From Amycolatopsis roodepoortensis (GTDB taxonomy: Bacteria; Actinomycetota; Actinomycetes; Mycobacteriales; Pseudonocardiaceae), in the NCBI RefSeq assembly GCF_014873915.1, contig NZ_JADBEJ010000005.1, positions 3,224,001 to 3,288,000 on the forward strand: a DNA stretch of 64,000 nt, in the 5' to 3' direction. The number at the start of each line of letters is the position of its first letter. Position 1 is the first letter of the stretch. Below are positions 57,646-64,000 of this stretch, one piece after another. The position numbers and the translations under genes were made by a program. The notes beneath the pieces are model-generated. The model did no database searches. It was not told where the DNA came from and saw only the letters and a list, made by a program, of their open reading frames with translations.

Positions 57646-58836
57646 TCAGCGCTCGGCGCGCTGGTAGGCGGTGACGACGGCGGCGCCGCCGAGTCCGATG
57701 TTGTGCTGCAGCGCGGCCTGGACGCCGTCGACCTGGCGTTTGTCCGCGGTTCCGCGCAGCTGCCAGGTGAGTTCGGCGCATTGCGCGAGGCCGGTGGCCC
57801 CGAGCGGGTGCCCCTTGGAGATCAGCCCGCCGGACGGGTTGACGACCCACTTCCCGCCGTAGGTGGTGTCCCCGGAGTCGACGAGTTTCCCGGCCTCCCC
57901 CTCGGCGCAGAGCCCGAGCGCTTCGTAGAGCAGGAGCTCGTTGGCGGAGAAGCAGTCGTGCAGTTCGATGGCCTGGAAGTCCTCCGCACCGAGCCCGGCC
58001 TGGTCGTACACCTGGCGGGCGGCCTGGACGTTCATGTCGTAGCCGATGATGTTCTTCGCGGTGCCGTCGAAGGTGCTGGCGAAGTCGGTGGTCATCGCCT
58101 GCCCGACGATCTCCACGGCCTGCCCCGCCAGCCCGTGCGAGTCCACAAAGGACTCGCTGGCGAGGATCGCCGCGCCCGAGCCGTCCGACGTCGGTGAGCA
58201 CTGGAGCTTGGTCAGCGGGTCGTAGATCATCCGCGAGTCCAGGATGTCCTGCAGCGAATAGCTGTCCTGGAACTGCGCGTACGGGTTGTTCACCGAATGC
58301 CGGTGGTTCTTCTCGCCGATCTTGGCGAAGTGCTCGGCGGTGGTGCCGTAGGTCTTCATGTGCTCGCGGCCCGCCGCGCCGAACATCCACGGCGCGGGCG
58401 GGAAGAGCACTTCGGAGATCTCCGCGAGCGCCTGGATGTGCCTGCCCATCGGCTGCTCGCGGTCGTCGTAGGTCGAGCCGAGTGATCCAGGCTGCATCTT
58501 CTCGAAACCGAGCGCGAGCGCGCAGTCCGCGCGGCCGCCCCGGATCGCCTCCGCCGCCAGGTACAGCGCGGTCGACCCGGTCGAGCAGTTGTTGTTGACG
58601 TTGACCACCGGGATCCCGGTCATGCCCAGTTCGTAGACCGCGCGCTGCCCCGAGGTCGACTCGCCGTAGACGTAGCCGACGTAGGCCTGCCGCACCTCGT
58701 CGAACGAGATCCCGGCGTCTTCCAGCGCCTTCGTCCCGGACTCCTTGGCCATCTGCGGGTAGTCCCAGCCCTCGCGGCGTCCGGGTTTCTCGAACTTCGT
58801 CATGCCCACGCCGACGACGTACACCTTGTTGGCCAC
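57646..58836 (-). CDS. SCPx-type thiolase / lipid-transfer acetyltransferase
   Basis: 396 residues from GTG 58836 with AAGGAG seven bases before; one of two adjacent GTGs. Cys in NVNNNCSTGSTALYLA is the nucleophile position, with ELHDCFSANE and GGLISKGHPLGATGLAQ giving the later His motifs. This is the SCPx-like group, without a fused sterol-carrier domain. It should cleave a 3-oxoacyl-CoA, possibly with a branched or steroid side chain. It is the first gene of the operon. Confidence 0.9.
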   Translation of the reverse strand: MANKVYVVGVGMTKFEKPGRREGWDYPQMAKESGTKALEDAGISFDEVRQAYVGYVYGESTSGQRAVYELGMTGIPVVNVNNNCSTGSTALYLAAEAIRGGRADCALALGFEKMQPGSLGSTYDDREQPMGRHIQALAEISEVLFPPAPWMFGAAGREHMKTYGTTAEHFAKIGEKNHRHSVNNPYAQFQDSYSLQDILDSRMIYDPLTKLQCSPTSDGSGAAILASESFVDSHGLAGQAVEIVGQAMTTDFASTFDGTAKNIIGYDMNVQAARQVYDQAGLGAEDFQAIELHDCFSANELLLYEALGLCAEGEAGKLVDSGDTTYGGKWVVNPSGGLISKGHPLGATGLAQCAELTWQLRGTADKRQVDGVQAALQHNIGLGGAAVVTAYQRAER

Positions 58837-58871
58837 CACGACGCTCCTTGTCGTTGCTGTTGAGACTGAAG

Positions 58872-58889
58872 ATACAGACAGGACTGTAT
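58872..58889. promoter_or_regulatory. Inverted repeat upstream of the thiolase operon
   Basis: ATACAG, six bases, CTGTAT. It lies 36 bases before the thiolase start; a related CAGGTCTG is at about 58911. A candidate operator for the operon; no regulator is encoded next to it, though the divergent gene at 58956 shares the region. Confidence 0.5.
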
Positions 58890-58955
58890 TTATCAACCCC
58901 TTACATACAGGTCTGCACGGATGTTACTTAGGGCACGTGTCGCTAAAGTCGGGGT

Positions 58956-59663
58956 ATGGATCCCGAGGAGCTTCGGCAGCGGTTCTCCCTGCTGACCACC
59001 GCGCATCTGACCGACGGCTGCGTCCGCGCCGGCGTCCCGGTCCGGTGCGCGCCCGCCGGTACGCACGCGGTCGTACCCGGCGGCCGCGTCGCCGGGCGGG
59101 TCACCCCCGCACGGCACGTCGGCAGCGTCGACGTCTTCCTGGAGGCGTACGAAATCGCGAACCCCGGCGACGTCCTGGTCGTCGACAACGGTGGCAGGCT
59201 CGACGAGAGCTGCGTCGGAGACCTCGCGGTGCTCGAAGCCGAGGCGGCCGGGCTGAGCGGCGTGGTCATCTGGGGGCTGCATCGCGACACCGCGGACATC
59301 AAGAAGATCGGGTTGCCGGTGTTCAGTCTCGGCTCGATCCCGACCGGTCCGCTCTCCGTCACCGCCCGCCCGGACGACGCGCTCGAGTCGGCCGTCGTCG
59401 GCGAGTGGACGGTGACGCGGGAGGATCTCGTGTTCGGCGACGAGGACGGCGTGCTGTTCGTCCCGGCCGGCCGGGCGGACGAGGTCCTGGACCGCGCCGA
59501 GGGCATCCGCGACACCGAGCGGCTCCAGGCCGACCGGATCCGCGCCGGAGAGTCGCTTCGCGAGCAAGTGCGCTTCGCCGACTTCCTCGAGGAGCGCGCG
59601 AAGTCGCCTTCGCTGACGTTCCGGCAGCACCTGCGGGCGGTCGGCGGCGCCATCGAGGAGTAG
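58956..59663 (+). CDS. RraA family protein / 4-hydroxy-4-methyl-2-oxoglutarate aldolase-like
   Basis: 235 residues. The fold signature is visible: HLTDGCVRAGV near the N-terminus, GDVLVVDNGG, GDLAVLEAEAAGLSGVVIWGLHRDT and the following SIPTGP. In HMG/CHA aldolases an Arg-Asp pair sits in GxxRD, matched here by LHRDT. The family splits into aldolases and RraA RNase E inhibitors; lack of RNase E-type context and the extra C-terminal region (about 60 residues) favour an aldolase or uncharacterised hydratase role. Its TAG stop is in a family D repeat. Confidence 0.8.
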   Translation: MDPEELRQRFSLLTTAHLTDGCVRAGVPVRCAPAGTHAVVPGGRVAGRVTPARHVGSVDVFLEAYEIANPGDVLVVDNGGRLDESCVGDLAVLEAEAAGLSGVVIWGLHRDTADIKKIGLPVFSLGSIPTGPLSVTARPDDALESAVVGEWTVTREDLVFGDEDGVLFVPAGRADEVLDRAEGIRDTERLQADRIRAGESLREQVRFADFLEERAKSPSLTFRQHLRAVGGAIEE

Positions 59664-59683
59664 CAAGGGACCTTTGCTGCCAC
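59662..59683 (+). repeat. Dispersed repeat, family D, at a stop codon
   Basis: AGCAAGGGACCTTTGCT then GCCAC; the RraA-like gene's TAG (59661-59663) is part of its left edge. Confidence 0.78.
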
Positions 59684-59687
59684 TGGA

Positions 59688-59722
59688 GGCCCTGACCAGG
59701 GGAAACACGCCTGGTCAGGGCC
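59688..59722. terminator. Hairpin between convergent RraA-like and ThuA genes
   Basis: 13-bp perfect stem GGCCCTGACCAGG with its complement around a 9-base loop; follows the family D repeat. Confidence 0.8.
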
Positions 59723-59727
59723 CCGGA

Positions 59728-60552
59728 TCACGACGTCTTGACGCCGCCCAGCCACAGCAGACCGTCGACGACGAAGCGGTTCTGCACCTCACTGCCGAAG
59801 GTCGACGAAAGCGGCTGGTTCGTCTCGTAGTTCATCTTGTCGTGCCCGAAATTGGCGTACAGCATCTTGTACTTGGTGTTGGTCCAGAGGATCGGGTAGT
59901 ACCCGCTGTACCAGGACTGGTTCGGATCGGTCCCGAGCGGGAAGCTCACCGGATCCACCGAGGCGAGGATCCGGATGTCCGGGTTCTTCCGCAGATCCCT
60001 GTTCCAGGCGTACCACTCGCTCACCGACGAGGTGAAGGTCGCGGGCAGCCGCGTGGTCGACGGATGCGGCCGGTTCTCCACCTTCAGCGTCGCCGTCGTC
60101 GGGCCCCAGGTGTTGGACTTGAACGCACCCGTGCCGAGGAATCGGTCGTGGTACCAATCCCAAGTGGACGGATCGGTGTTGAACGCCGCAACATGGAAGC
60201 CGAAGAACGCGCCGCCCGCGTTCATGTACCGCTCGAAGCCCGAACGCTGCGCCGAGGTCTGCGGAAGGTCGTCCAGGAAAAGCACGACCTGGTACTGCGA
60301 TGGTCGCAGCGAGTTCAGCCGGTTCCAGTCGTTGGTCGCGGTGTAGCCGAAGTTGTTCTGCGAAGCGGTTTTCGGGAACCACTGGTTGGCTTCCTTGACG
60401 AAACTGATGTGCGCCGCGTCGTAGGTGCCGTTGTAGAAGGCCAGCACCTGGAAAGCGGGGGCCGCCTGTGCCGTCACCGGTGCCAACGCCAGCGCGAGAC
60501 AGGATGCGAACAGCAGAGCGAGCTGGACCGCGATTCTCCTCATACGCACCAT
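59728..60552 (-). CDS. Secreted ThuA-domain protein
   Basis: 274 residues. A signal peptide (LALLFASCLALALAPVTAQAAPA) precedes a ThuA domain with a glutamine amidotransferase-like fold: YNGTYDAAHISFVKEANQWF, VVLFLDDLPQTSAQRSGFERYM, AFFGFHVAAFN and FLGTGAFKSNTW, ending GGVKTS. The catalytic nucleophile position of class I amidotransferases appears to be Phe-His rather than Cys, as common in ThuA. It is linked to trehalose or sugar metabolism in some bacteria but its reaction is not settled. Divergent from a LysR gene. Confidence 0.87.
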   Translation of the reverse strand: MVRMRRIAVQLALLFASCLALALAPVTAQAAPAFQVLAFYNGTYDAAHISFVKEANQWFPKTASQNNFGYTATNDWNRLNSLRPSQYQVVLFLDDLPQTSAQRSGFERYMNAGGAFFGFHVAAFNTDPSTWDWYHDRFLGTGAFKSNTWGPTTATLKVENRPHPSTTRLPATFTSSVSEWYAWNRDLRKNPDIRILASVDPVSFPLGTDPNQSWYSGYYPILWTNTKYKMLYANFGHDKMNYETNQPLSSTFGSEVQNRFVVDGLLWLGGVKTS

Positions 60553-60567
60553 CCATGCCGGGAGTGT

Positions 60568-60589
60568 TTAAATTCATATCTTGAATTAA
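60568..60589. promoter_or_regulatory. AT-rich inverted repeat between ThuA and LysR genes
   Basis: TTAAATTCATATCTTGAATT and the following AA, an imperfect palindrome with unusually high AT for the window. It may be a promoter or LysR-binding site of the divergent pair. Confidence 0.45.
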
Positions 60590-60667
60590 CGCATGGCAAA
60601 GCGCTAGACCTGCGAAAAAGACGGTTCCCGCTGAGCGGCATCGGCCGGTATCGATAACCTGGGGATT

Positions 60668-61552
60668 ATGGAACTGCGGGACATCGAGATCTTCCTGGCG
60701 CTGGCCGACGAACTGCATTTCGGCCGCACCGCGGAACGCCTGCACGTCTCGCAGGCACGGGTGAGCCAGACGATCAAACAGGTGGAGCGCCGGATCGGCG
60801 CGCCGCTGTTCGCCCGCACCAGCAGGCGGGTCCGGCTCACGCCGATCGGCGAACGGCTGCGGGACGACCTCGGCCCCGCCTACCGCGCGCTGCACGAAGG
60901 CATCGACCGCGCGATCGCGGCCGGACGCGGGATCGGCGGCGTGCTGCGGCTGGGTTTCGAGGCACCCGGCGTCGCCGACCTGATCGAAGACCTCCTGGAC
61001 CGCTTCCGGCAGCGCTACCCGGACACGGAACTGCTCATCCGCGAAGCCGATTTCGCCGATCCGATGGCGATGCTGCGATCGGGTGAGATCGACGTGCTGG
61101 TGACCCTGCTTCCGGCCGACGAGCCGGATCTCACGACCGGTCCGGTCGTGTACACCGAACCGATGGTGCTCGCGGTGGCGTCGAAACACCCCTTCGCGCG
61201 GCGGAAGTCAGTGACCCTCGACGACCTCGCCCGCGACACCGTCCTTCGCGCGGCGCATCCGCCGGAGCCGTACTGGATCGAGGAGCCACGGCAGTGGCTG
61301 ACGCCGGCCGGGCACCTCGTGACCCGGGGCAATCCCTTCGCGACCTTTCAGGAACTGCTCGCCGCGATCGCCACCGGTGCCGGCATCTGCCCGCTCGCCG
61401 CACACGCGCGGGACTACTTCAGCCACCCGCGAATCCGCTTCGTGCCCTTCGCCGGCTCTCCCGACGTCGAGTGGGGCCTCGTCTGGCCGCGCTCCGCGGA
61501 GACGGCGCGCGTGCATGCCTTCGCGAGCGTCGCCTCCGCTTCGCGCCCCTGA
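60668..61552 (+). CDS. LysR family transcriptional regulator
   Basis: 294 residues. An N-terminal winged helix-turn-helix (MELRDIEIFLALADELHFGRTAERLHVSQARVSQTI, residues 1-36) then the linker helix and an effector domain with a LGFEAPGVADLIEDLL start, GEIDVLVTLLP and GAGICPLAAHARDYF. Adjacent secreted ThuA gene is divergent and the likely target, although LysR proteins also act elsewhere. Effector unknown. Confidence 0.9.
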   Translation: MELRDIEIFLALADELHFGRTAERLHVSQARVSQTIKQVERRIGAPLFARTSRRVRLTPIGERLRDDLGPAYRALHEGIDRAIAAGRGIGGVLRLGFEAPGVADLIEDLLDRFRQRYPDTELLIREADFADPMAMLRSGEIDVLVTLLPADEPDLTTGPVVYTEPMVLAVASKHPFARRKSVTLDDLARDTVLRAAHPPEPYWIEEPRQWLTPAGHLVTRGNPFATFQELLAAIATGAGICPLAAHARDYFSHPRIRFVPFAGSPDVEWGLVWPRSAETARVHAFASVASASRP

Positions 61553-61564
61553 CCTGCGGAAAGA

Positions 61565-61587
61565 GAGCAAGGGACCTTTGCTACCAC
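61565..61587 (+). repeat. Dispersed repeat, family D
   Basis: AGCAAGGGACCTTTGCT then ACCAC, 12 bases after the LysR stop; identical to the 26228 copy over its core. Confidence 0.8.
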
Positions 61588-61615
61588 CCCGCCGCCGACC
61601 CCCGACCCCGAACAG

Positions 61616-61664
61616 CGTGAAGGCCCCCTTCCCTCGGCTGAGCCGAGGGAAGGGGGCCTTCACG
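61616..61664. terminator. 49-base palindrome between convergent genes, family C repeat
   Basis: Arms of 24 bases around a single central base, beginning CGTGAAGGCCCCCTTCCCTC. Matches the hairpin at 42095-42145. It separates the LysR and DsbA-like genes and should end transcription from both sides. Confidence 0.87.
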
Positions 61665-61671
61665 GGGAAAC

Positions 61672-62466
61672 CTAGCTGACGACCTTCTGCACCCAGTCCT
61701 GCTCCAGCTTCACGACCTGCCCGTTCGCCGTCACGGTCGGCGTGCCGAAACCGGGGCCGTTGCCGAAGTCCTGCTGCAGCGACGGGTCCGTCGAGATCTT
61801 CTTGTACGCATCCTGGATCTCCTGGTCGTAAGCGCCGCTGTTGACCTTGAGCGCGAAGGCCGGGTCTGTGATGCCGACGTCCTGGCCGAGCTTGATCAGC
61901 TGCGCCTTGTCGAACCCGCGCCCGCCTTCCTCCGGCTGGTCCTTGAACAGCGCGTCGTGGAAGGCGACGAACTTGCCCGCGTCGGCCGCGGCGAGCGAGG
62001 CGTTGGCGGAGTCCAGCGAGTAGCCCGGCGGGTCGGAGCGCTGGTTGAGCATCGGCAGCATGTGGTACCGGACCTGCAGGGTCCCGTTGTTCACCTGCTC
62101 CTCGATCTGCCCCTTGAACGACTCTTCGAACTGCTTGCAGACCGGGCAGAGGAAGTCGGCGTAGATGTCGATGGTCTTCTTCGCCTCAGGTTTGCCGACG
62201 ACAACGGCCGCCCCCTCGCGCTTCTCGACGACACCGGGCGCGGAAGCGGTCGGCTGTGCCCCGATCACCTTGCCCTCGGTGCTGTCCTTGCTGGACGTCG
62301 TCCAGATCACGCCACCGATCACCAGCGCGGCGAGCACGACCACCGCGACGGTGATCGCGACGACCTTCTTCTTGTCGCCGCCCGCGACGCCCCTGGCCTG
62401 TGCCACCGAGCGCGCAGCCGTCTGCTGCTGCTTGCGTTTCCGAGCGTTGCGCTCAGCTCCACCCAC
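61672..62466 (-). CDS. Membrane-anchored DsbA/thioredoxin-fold protein
   Basis: 264 residues from a GTG. A basic, Gln-rich cytosolic N-terminus, one transmembrane helix (VVAITVAVVVLAALVIGGVIW, about 35-55), then an extracytoplasmic thioredoxin-like domain with the CPVC motif at 107-110 in YADFLCPVCKQFE and the cis-Pro region GTPTVTANG. It acts in extracellular disulfide chemistry. Its start is two bases after the MauE-like gene stop, so both form one operon with a likely functional link. Confidence 0.9.
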   Translation of the reverse strand: MGGAERNARKRKQQQTAARSVAQARGVAGGDKKKVVAITVAVVVLAALVIGGVIWTTSSKDSTEGKVIGAQPTASAPGVVEKREGAAVVVGKPEAKKTIDIYADFLCPVCKQFEESFKGQIEEQVNNGTLQVRYHMLPMLNQRSDPPGYSLDSANASLAAADAGKFVAFHDALFKDQPEEGGRGFDKAQLIKLGQDVGITDPAFALKVNSGAYDQEIQDAYKKISTDPSLQQDFGNGPGFGTPTVTANGQVVKLEQDWVQKVVS

Positions 62467-62468
62467 GA

Positions 62469-62990
62469 TTATTCGTTCCCTTCAGCGATACCCACATAGT
62501 CGTCGTCGGCGGGGGCTTGAGAGTTCCCGAGCCAGCCGTCCACGGACAGCCACGTCCGCGGCCGCACGATCAGCCAGACACCCAGTAGCGCGAACCCGAG
62601 GTCCCTGGCGATCTCCTGCGGATACTGCGTCTGATCCGCGGCGATCTGACCGCCACCGCCGAAGCAGCCGCAGTCGATGCTCAGCCCGCGCGCCCAGGAT
62701 TGGGCGATCGCGGCGATGAGCACCGCGAGCAGCAGCACCGACAGCACCGATACCCACCGGGTGACGAATCCGGCGAGCAGGAACAGGCCGAGCGCCAGTT
62801 CGACGAGCGGCATCCCGATCGCGACCGGGCGGACGAGCCCGTCCGGCAGGACGTCGAACGCCTGGACCGCGATGTAGGTCTGCCCCGGATCGCTGATCTT
62901 CAGCGCTCCGGAGACCAACCAGACGGCGGCCAGTCCGAGCCGGACGAGTGTGCCCACGGCGTCGAGTACGACTTGGGGCGGTCTACGCAC
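62469..62990 (-). CDS. MauE/DoxX-like membrane protein
   Basis: 173 residues from a GTG. Four hydrophobic helices from VRLGLAAVWLVSGALKI to LGFALLGVWLIV. A DCGCFGGGG motif on the outer side before the last helix supplies a Cys pair typical of MauE-related redox membrane proteins, comparable to DsbB/VKOR function. Encoded just upstream of the DsbA-like protein, so it may reoxidise or reduce that partner. Confidence 0.87.
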   Translation of the reverse strand: MRRPPQVVLDAVGTLVRLGLAAVWLVSGALKISDPGQTYIAVQAFDVLPDGLVRPVAIGMPLVELALGLFLLAGFVTRWVSVLSVLLLAVLIAAIAQSWARGLSIDCGCFGGGGQIAADQTQYPQEIARDLGFALLGVWLIVRPRTWLSVDGWLGNSQAPADDDYVGIAEGNE

Positions 62991-63048
62991 GGGCCTAGGC
63001 TAACCGCCGACCCTGAGAACAATGTGAGGCGGCGGACGGAGGCACCCG

Positions 63049-63876
63049 ATGAGGGGACGCACCCTGCTGGTGGCCTGTTTGATGCTGGTCACAGCGGCGG
63101 CCTGCGGCGAAGAGGCCGGTCCGTCGGATTCTCTCGTCGCGCGCGCCGTCGCGTCCAACAAGCTCACCATCGGCATCCGCTTCGACCAGCCGGGACTTTC
63201 CCGCCGGACGATGGACGGCCGGTACGTCGGTTTCGACGTCGACGTTGCGAAGTACGTCGCGAGCGAGCTGGGTGTCGACGAGGATCACATCACCTGGCAC
63301 GACAGCAGGCCGTCGTCGCGCGAGACGGACATCACCTCGGGGATCACGGATCTGATGGTGGCGACCTATTCCATCACCGAAAAACGGAAACAGGTCGTCG
63401 GTTTCGCCGGGCCCTATTTCGACACGGGCCAGGATCTGCTCGTCCGCCTCCGGTCGACCGACATCACCGGCCCCGAGAACCTCAACGGCCGCAAGCTGTG
63501 CGCCGTGGGCGGCACCACCTCCGCCGAGCAGGTGCGCGACAAGTTCGCGCAGGCCGTCCAGCTCGTCGAGTACCCGCGCTACCAGGATTGCGTCACGGCG
63601 CTGCTCGCCGGGCAGGTGGACGCGGTGACCACCGACGACGTCATCCTCGCCGGTTACGTGGCGCAGAACCCGGAGCTGCTGCGCGTCGTCGGCAAACCGT
63701 TCTCGAAGGAGAAGTACGGTGTCGGCCTGCGCAAGGAAGACACCGAGGGGCGGGCGGCCGTGGCCAAGGCGATCGAGAAGATGATCTCGTCCGGGGAATG
63801 GCTCGAATCGCTGAACCGCAACATCGGCCCGTCCGGTTACCGGATCCCGCCTCCGCCTCAGGTCACCGAGAAGTGA
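63049..63876 (+). CDS. Amino acid ABC transporter substrate-binding lipoprotein (GluB-like)
   Basis: 275 residues. The signal peptide ends in a lipobox VTAAAC (Cys19). The family 3 solute-binding fold is visible: LTIGIRFDQPGLSRR, GRYVGFDVDVAKYVASELG, DLMVATYSITEKRKQVVGFAGPYFDTGQDLLVR in pieces, and a conserved Cys pair. Closest to glutamate-binding GluB-type proteins. No permease or ATPase lies in this window; the next gene begins inside its stop (GTGA) and is a helicase, so the transporter parts must be elsewhere. Confidence 0.88.
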   Translation: MRGRTLLVACLMLVTAAACGEEAGPSDSLVARAVASNKLTIGIRFDQPGLSRRTMDGRYVGFDVDVAKYVASELGVDEDHITWHDSRPSSRETDITSGITDLMVATYSITEKRKQVVGFAGPYFDTGQDLLVRLRSTDITGPENLNGRKLCAVGGTTSAEQVRDKFAQAVQLVEYPRYQDCVTALLAGQVDAVTTDDVILAGYVAQNPELLRVVGKPFSKEKYGVGLRKEDTEGRAAVAKAIEKMISSGEWLESLNRNIGPSGYRIPPPPQVTEK

Positions 63877-64000
63877 CCCTTCCCGATCTGCCGGTTCGCG
63901 CCGTCCTGCCCGAACTCGAAGCCGCGCTCGACGCCCATGGCACCGCCGTGCTCGTCGCGCCGCCGGGCACCGGCAAGACCACGCTTGTGCCGCTCGCGCT
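63873..64000 (+). CDS. hrpB: ATP-dependent helicase HrpB, N-terminal fragment
   Basis: Only 42 residues fall in the window, from GTG 63873 overlapping the preceding stop. VTLPDLPVRAVLPELEAAL then VAPPGTGKTTLVPLAL match the N-terminus and Walker A of HrpB-type DEAH helicases. The remaining ~770 residues lie to the right. Role in RNA metabolism is uncertain even in E. coli. Confidence 0.75.
   Translation, partial: MTLPDLPVRAVLPELEAALDAHGTAVLVAPPGTGKTTLVPLA

Overview
High-GC actinobacterial chromosome, most likely a Pseudonocardiaceae member such as Amycolatopsis (inference). GTG and TTG starts are common, translationally coupled stop/start overlaps are frequent, the content is Streptomyces-like (chitin/GlcNAc import, class AA10 LPMO, SpoIIE-type phosphatase, LigD polymerase domain, a second gyrase-like parE/parC pair), and DasR-type operators are present. 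I recognised no rRNA, tRNA, CRISPR array, phage or IS element. The window begins inside a YdeI-family gene and ends inside an hrpB-like helicase gene.

Layout. 1-7 kb: regulators, a thioesterase with a perfect palindromic operator shared with a divergent TetR gene, a TPR protein, and a secreted metalloprotease-like lectin. 7.3-12 kb: a dasABC-nagZ-like operon for chito-oligosaccharide uptake and hydrolysis, behind a DasR-type site. 12-16 kb: a TetM/OtrA-type ribosomal protection protein and two oxidoreductases. 17-25.3 kb: an unusual biosynthetic locus with a GTP cyclohydrolase II homologue, a pyruvoyl-tetrahydropterin-synthase-like protein lacking canonical active-site residues, a creatininase-family hydrolase, a methyltransferase, two paralogous glycosyltransferases, a flippase-like membrane protein, a dehydrogenase, an inositol-monophosphatase-like enzyme and a CDP-alcohol phosphatidyltransferase. 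25-32 kb: tautomerase/TetR, a PAS-GGDEF-degenerate-EAL protein, a stand-alone ketosynthase, membrane proteins. 32-43 kb: a PobA-like monooxygenase, LigD polymerase domain, LPMO, a CHAT-protease/TPR protein preceded by a small ORF, a tandem pair of paralogous uncharacterised proteins, an ABC exporter. 43-49 kb: TetR/aldo-keto reductase, a two-component FMN monooxygenase pair, a GH76 mannanase, a nucleotide-cyclase-like membrane protein. 49-54 kb: parE-parC followed by a 21-bp repeat array. 54-59 kb: a five-gene acyl-CoA degradation operon resembling a split peroxisomal MFE-2/SCPx system. 59-64 kb: RraA-like, ThuA, LysR, DsbA/MauE, an amino-acid binding lipoprotein and hrpB.

How it works together. 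Three DasR-like sites, in front of the importer operon, the LPMO and the lectin-metalloprotease, suggest one GlcNAc-responsive chitin regulon spread over 30 kb. The most promising undescribed system is the 17-25 kb locus. Its enzymes suggest a GTP-derived pterin or pyrimidine moiety that is methylated, glycosylated and perhaps attached to a lipid or polyol phosphate.

A second theme is intergenic. Several families of short palindromes recur at gene ends, sometimes supplying the stop codon or extending a reading frame, and a phased 21-bp repeat array with an internal orientation switch fills the gap after parC.
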